A DNA stretch of 64,000 bases from Diogma glabrata (lineage: Eukaryota; Arthropoda; Insecta; Diptera; Cylindrotomidae): the NCBI GenBank assembly GCA_963693315.1, contig CAVNZG010000977.1, positions 186,001 to 250,000 of the forward strand, read 5' to 3'. The notes under the pieces are model-generated. The model ran no database searches, was not told the origin of the DNA, and saw nothing but the letters and a program-made list of their open reading frames with translations. Positions within the stretch are counted from its first letter, which is position 1; every line of letters begins with the position of its first letter. Of this stretch, positions 61,095 through 64,000 are shown one piece after another. Made by a program: the position numbers and the translations under genes.

Positions 61095-64000
61095 TGTAAT
61101 GGATAGTCTGGGCTAATGTCCGAACCCAGTATATTATAGTCTCAGATTTATTGGTTTTCATTTTTTTTATTCACCTGTACCGCGCGTAATAGTTTCCCAT
61201 CCATTCACCTTCAATAGCCGTATTTTTATAGTCCCCGTAACCCGTAGTTCCTTATTTTTCCTAGACCCCATTTAAATTTTCAATAGTTGGACCGACCATA
61301 TGTGAGAAAACCAAAAGATTTTTGCACTGATTACGCTGGTTTGATATGTTAATTAATCTAATATAAGATTGGTTGGTTTTAATTAATTAATAATTATCTT
61401 TAAAGATCATCCATATTTTTATTTTACAACACCCTAAAAATGACGTGCGCTATGGTTACATTCAATATACTATTAAAGTTTGAATTCTCTAAACATCAAC
61501 CGTAATTAAACAACTAACTTTTTTTGAACCCTAAGTCGGCTGTGCGTATTTTTCCAGTCATCAACATTCAACGATTTAATATCTCGTTTTTGTTAAACAT
61601 TCTATTGTCTTATTTTCTCTCAAAATGATTTTTCCGTTTCACTATAATGTGATTCTGGATTATAGTTTTGCATTTGATTCATTTTGAATTCAATGGTGAA
61701 TGTTGTTGATGTGTCGGAAATATTTTGTGTTACAACCTTGTCGTTGTGCAATAGTATCAAATAACGAACGGTTTTGTGTAATTTTGAAAAATTCCCAACA
61801 ATTGAAAACTTGATGGAAATTAATTTCCAAAACACCGTATTCGAGTTTTTTCGAGACAAAAATTTTTGGCTATATAATACGGCTCTGTCAATTATTAAAA
61901 TCTCTTAGTTTATTACATTTGCGTGGTGATGGTTATGGTCACATAGTCATTCCGTCCGGTTGACTTTCAAAAATCATAGTGCAAGTTATTTGTGAGTTTA
62001 AATTTAAAACAAAAAAAAATTTTATATGTTGTGTGCCGTTCTGAATCATACAAAGAAAAAAAAATTTTAATGAATTTGTAAAATTGTTAACGCAAAAAAA
62101 AAAATCTTTATATGTTTGTGTTGTGCCCACTATAATAATGTGCCGTAAAATCAACAAGCAAAAAAAAATTGCATTAAATCTACGTAGTACAAAATATTAT
62201 AATCAATATTAAATTTGGTGAGTGCCAATATTTCCATTAGTTGAATTTGTTTGTATTTAGTATCACTGAGTTAGTCCAATTTAGTCAAAAATTTATATGT
62301 GCAAGTTAAAACAAATTGATATGTTTTGTGACGTAACGAAAACTGTACGCGCGCTATCATCCTAATGTTAATTATTTTTGACATAAATGTTTTAGTGATA
62401 ATTAAATGGAATTATTGTGACTAACTATTAAAATATATATTTTTTTTGTGGAATATATTTTGTATCCACGTATTTCTCTTAAAATTTAAGTAGAACAATT
62501 GTTTGTACTAATTAAAAGTTTTTAACTCAGTTGAATGAGTCCTATTTTTTTGTAAAACTTAAATTATTTCGACTGCCGAAGATTTAAGAAGGTATGATAA
62601 ATATTATAAATTCGAACTACCATATTATGTAAAAGAAAGATGTATCTTATTTATTAGTTGTGTATTTGTTTAAATAGACAATCGAATTGTAACAAAATAT
62701 GATTACAGTTATTATGCTAAATGAACGTATGCTGTATTTTATTTTCTATTGAACGTCGTGGAATTTGATAACTTGTGTTATGATAACATAAAAAAAATGG
62801 TTTATTTTTATTTGTGATTCTGAAATTTACCAAATTTAAATGGCAGTACTATTTTGAAGTTGGATGTTGATGTGAATAAATTAATAATATGATGCAAGAT
62901 CCAAATTATAAAAAAGGCCGGAATATGACGTCCTTCAACGATGAGGCCACAATATCATCATCCGCCGTATCAATATTTTGGCGGTTACTACTGTAGGTTA
63001 GTGCAACTCAGCATTGGCATCAGGTTTTTGGCTGTTGCTATCGTCTATTATACCTGTTTCGACACACCAATAATACAAAATTTTCATTTAATTACTGCCG
63101 TATCGCTTCATTATCATTGTTACAACTTGGTTACAGTTATACTTCAACGAATAATTTAACGGGTGTGGTTACAATTGATTACCTTTGGGATTTCAACGCA
63201 TACGTCAACCATTACTTTTGCCGTATTGCTTCACTATCATTGTTACAAAATTATTACAGTTATCCTGCACGTATAGTTTAACTAGTGTTGGTACAATTTG
63301 TCACATTGTTTGGATTTCAACGCATACGTCAACAATTATTCTTTTTTGCCGTATTGCTTCACTATCATTGATACAAAATTATTACAGATATACTGCAACG
63401 AATAGTTTAACTAGTGTTGGTGCCATTTACTACAAGTTTTGGATTTCAACGCATACGTCAACAATTATGTTTTGCCGTATTGCGTTCCCATCATTGATAC
63501 AAATTGTCACCGTTCGATTTCAATAAATAGTTTGGCTAGTGTTGGTACACTTATTTTCGATTTCAACGCATCCTGCCACAACTACATTTCAACGCATTCG
63601 GCTTAATTGATTGCAAGTTTATTTAACGTTTCTATGTACCATTTTTTTTTTTTTCTCACAACGTTATCATTGTGTTCAACGTTTTATTCAACAAAATCCT
63701 TCAACGCTGATGCTTGCAAGTTTACGGAATGGTTCTACTTGTCATTTGCTGCAACAACGTCATCCATTACCGTTTCTACGTAACGTTTATTCAATAAAAT
63801 TGTTTAATGATTGCAAATTTATTTAACATTTCTACACAACCATTTATTCATTGTTTATAAGAACAACATTAATTAACGCTGCTGACTGCCAGTTTATGGA
63901 ATGTTCCTACGGGTCATTCACTGCAACAACGATATCAATTAACGTTTCTACGTAACGTTTATTCAATAAAATTGTTTAATGATTGCAAATTTATTCAACA
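61095..64000 (+). repeat. RG copy 3 LTR, opposite orientation, incomplete
   Basis: TGTAATGGATAGTCTGG starts this LTR and matches the reverse complement of the copy 2 LTR end (TGTAATGGATAGTCTGGATT). Further blocks match in order: TTTGATTCATTTTGAATTCAA near 61674, GATGTGTCGGAAATAT near 61709 and CAAATAACGAACGGTTTTGT near 61759. It is diverged from copies 1 and 2. The LTR and element continue beyond the window. The bases 60991-61094 hold only AT-rich sequence. Confidence 0.82.
62930..64000 (+). repeat. Tandem array in RG copy 3 LTR, ~120-bp units
   Basis: Units carry GGATTTCAACGCATACGTCA (63190, 63313, 63442, 63559) alternating with TTGCCGTATTGCTTCACTAT. ATTTCAACGCA is the complement of the TGCGTTGAAAT core of copy 1. 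From about 63700 a second unit type with GTTTCTACGTAACGTTTATT appears. Small ORFs here are by-products. Confidence 0.75.

Overview
The window is AT-rich eukaryotic DNA, most likely from an insect, and consists almost entirely of nested transposable elements. No ordinary host gene was recognised. The arthropod assignment rests on the element types: a Ty3/gypsy element with a baculovirus-F-like env, a P-element-type THAP transposase, a Helitron-like terminus of the kind common in insects, and a hAT remnant.

Layout. Bases 1-30876 are copy 1 of a Ty3/gypsy family named here RG (RING-Gag), on the minus strand. Its pol is split by a 7.5-kb LTR element with no recognisable coding capacity (2207-9728, 4-bp target duplication ATAC). 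Its 5' LTR is split by a 13-kb gag-pol-env element (17617-30578, target duplication TATT). Next comes a broken P-type transposase (31312-35813), itself split by a 1.76-kb repeat A (32769-34530). Bases 35814-44404 hold microsatellites, Helitron scraps, a DNA transposon with ~0.5-kb terminal inverted repeats (40716-43112), a hAT remnant and two small palindromic elements. An inverted copy of repeat A, called B, is split by RG copy 2 (44717-59769), which is complete: 3.5-kb LTRs, PBS, gag, pol and a GTTT target duplication. A third RG LTR starts at 61095 on the opposite strand and runs off the window.

How the parts work. RG Gag (521 aa) carries an N-terminal RING-H2 domain ahead of the capsid and zinc-knuckle regions. 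Pol follows in the -1 frame through a GGGGGGC slippery site conserved in both copies. RG leaders are ~2.3 kb and contain an RNA helix kept by a compensatory change. The env element uses a GGGAAAC slippery site abutting the gag stop. Its LTRs are almost identical, yet a short deletion removed the reverse-transcriptase YxDD motif and shifted the frame.

The relative order of events can be read from the nesting. All large LTR elements except RG copy 3 lie on the minus strand, an arrangement that recalls uni-strand piRNA clusters; this last point is inference only.
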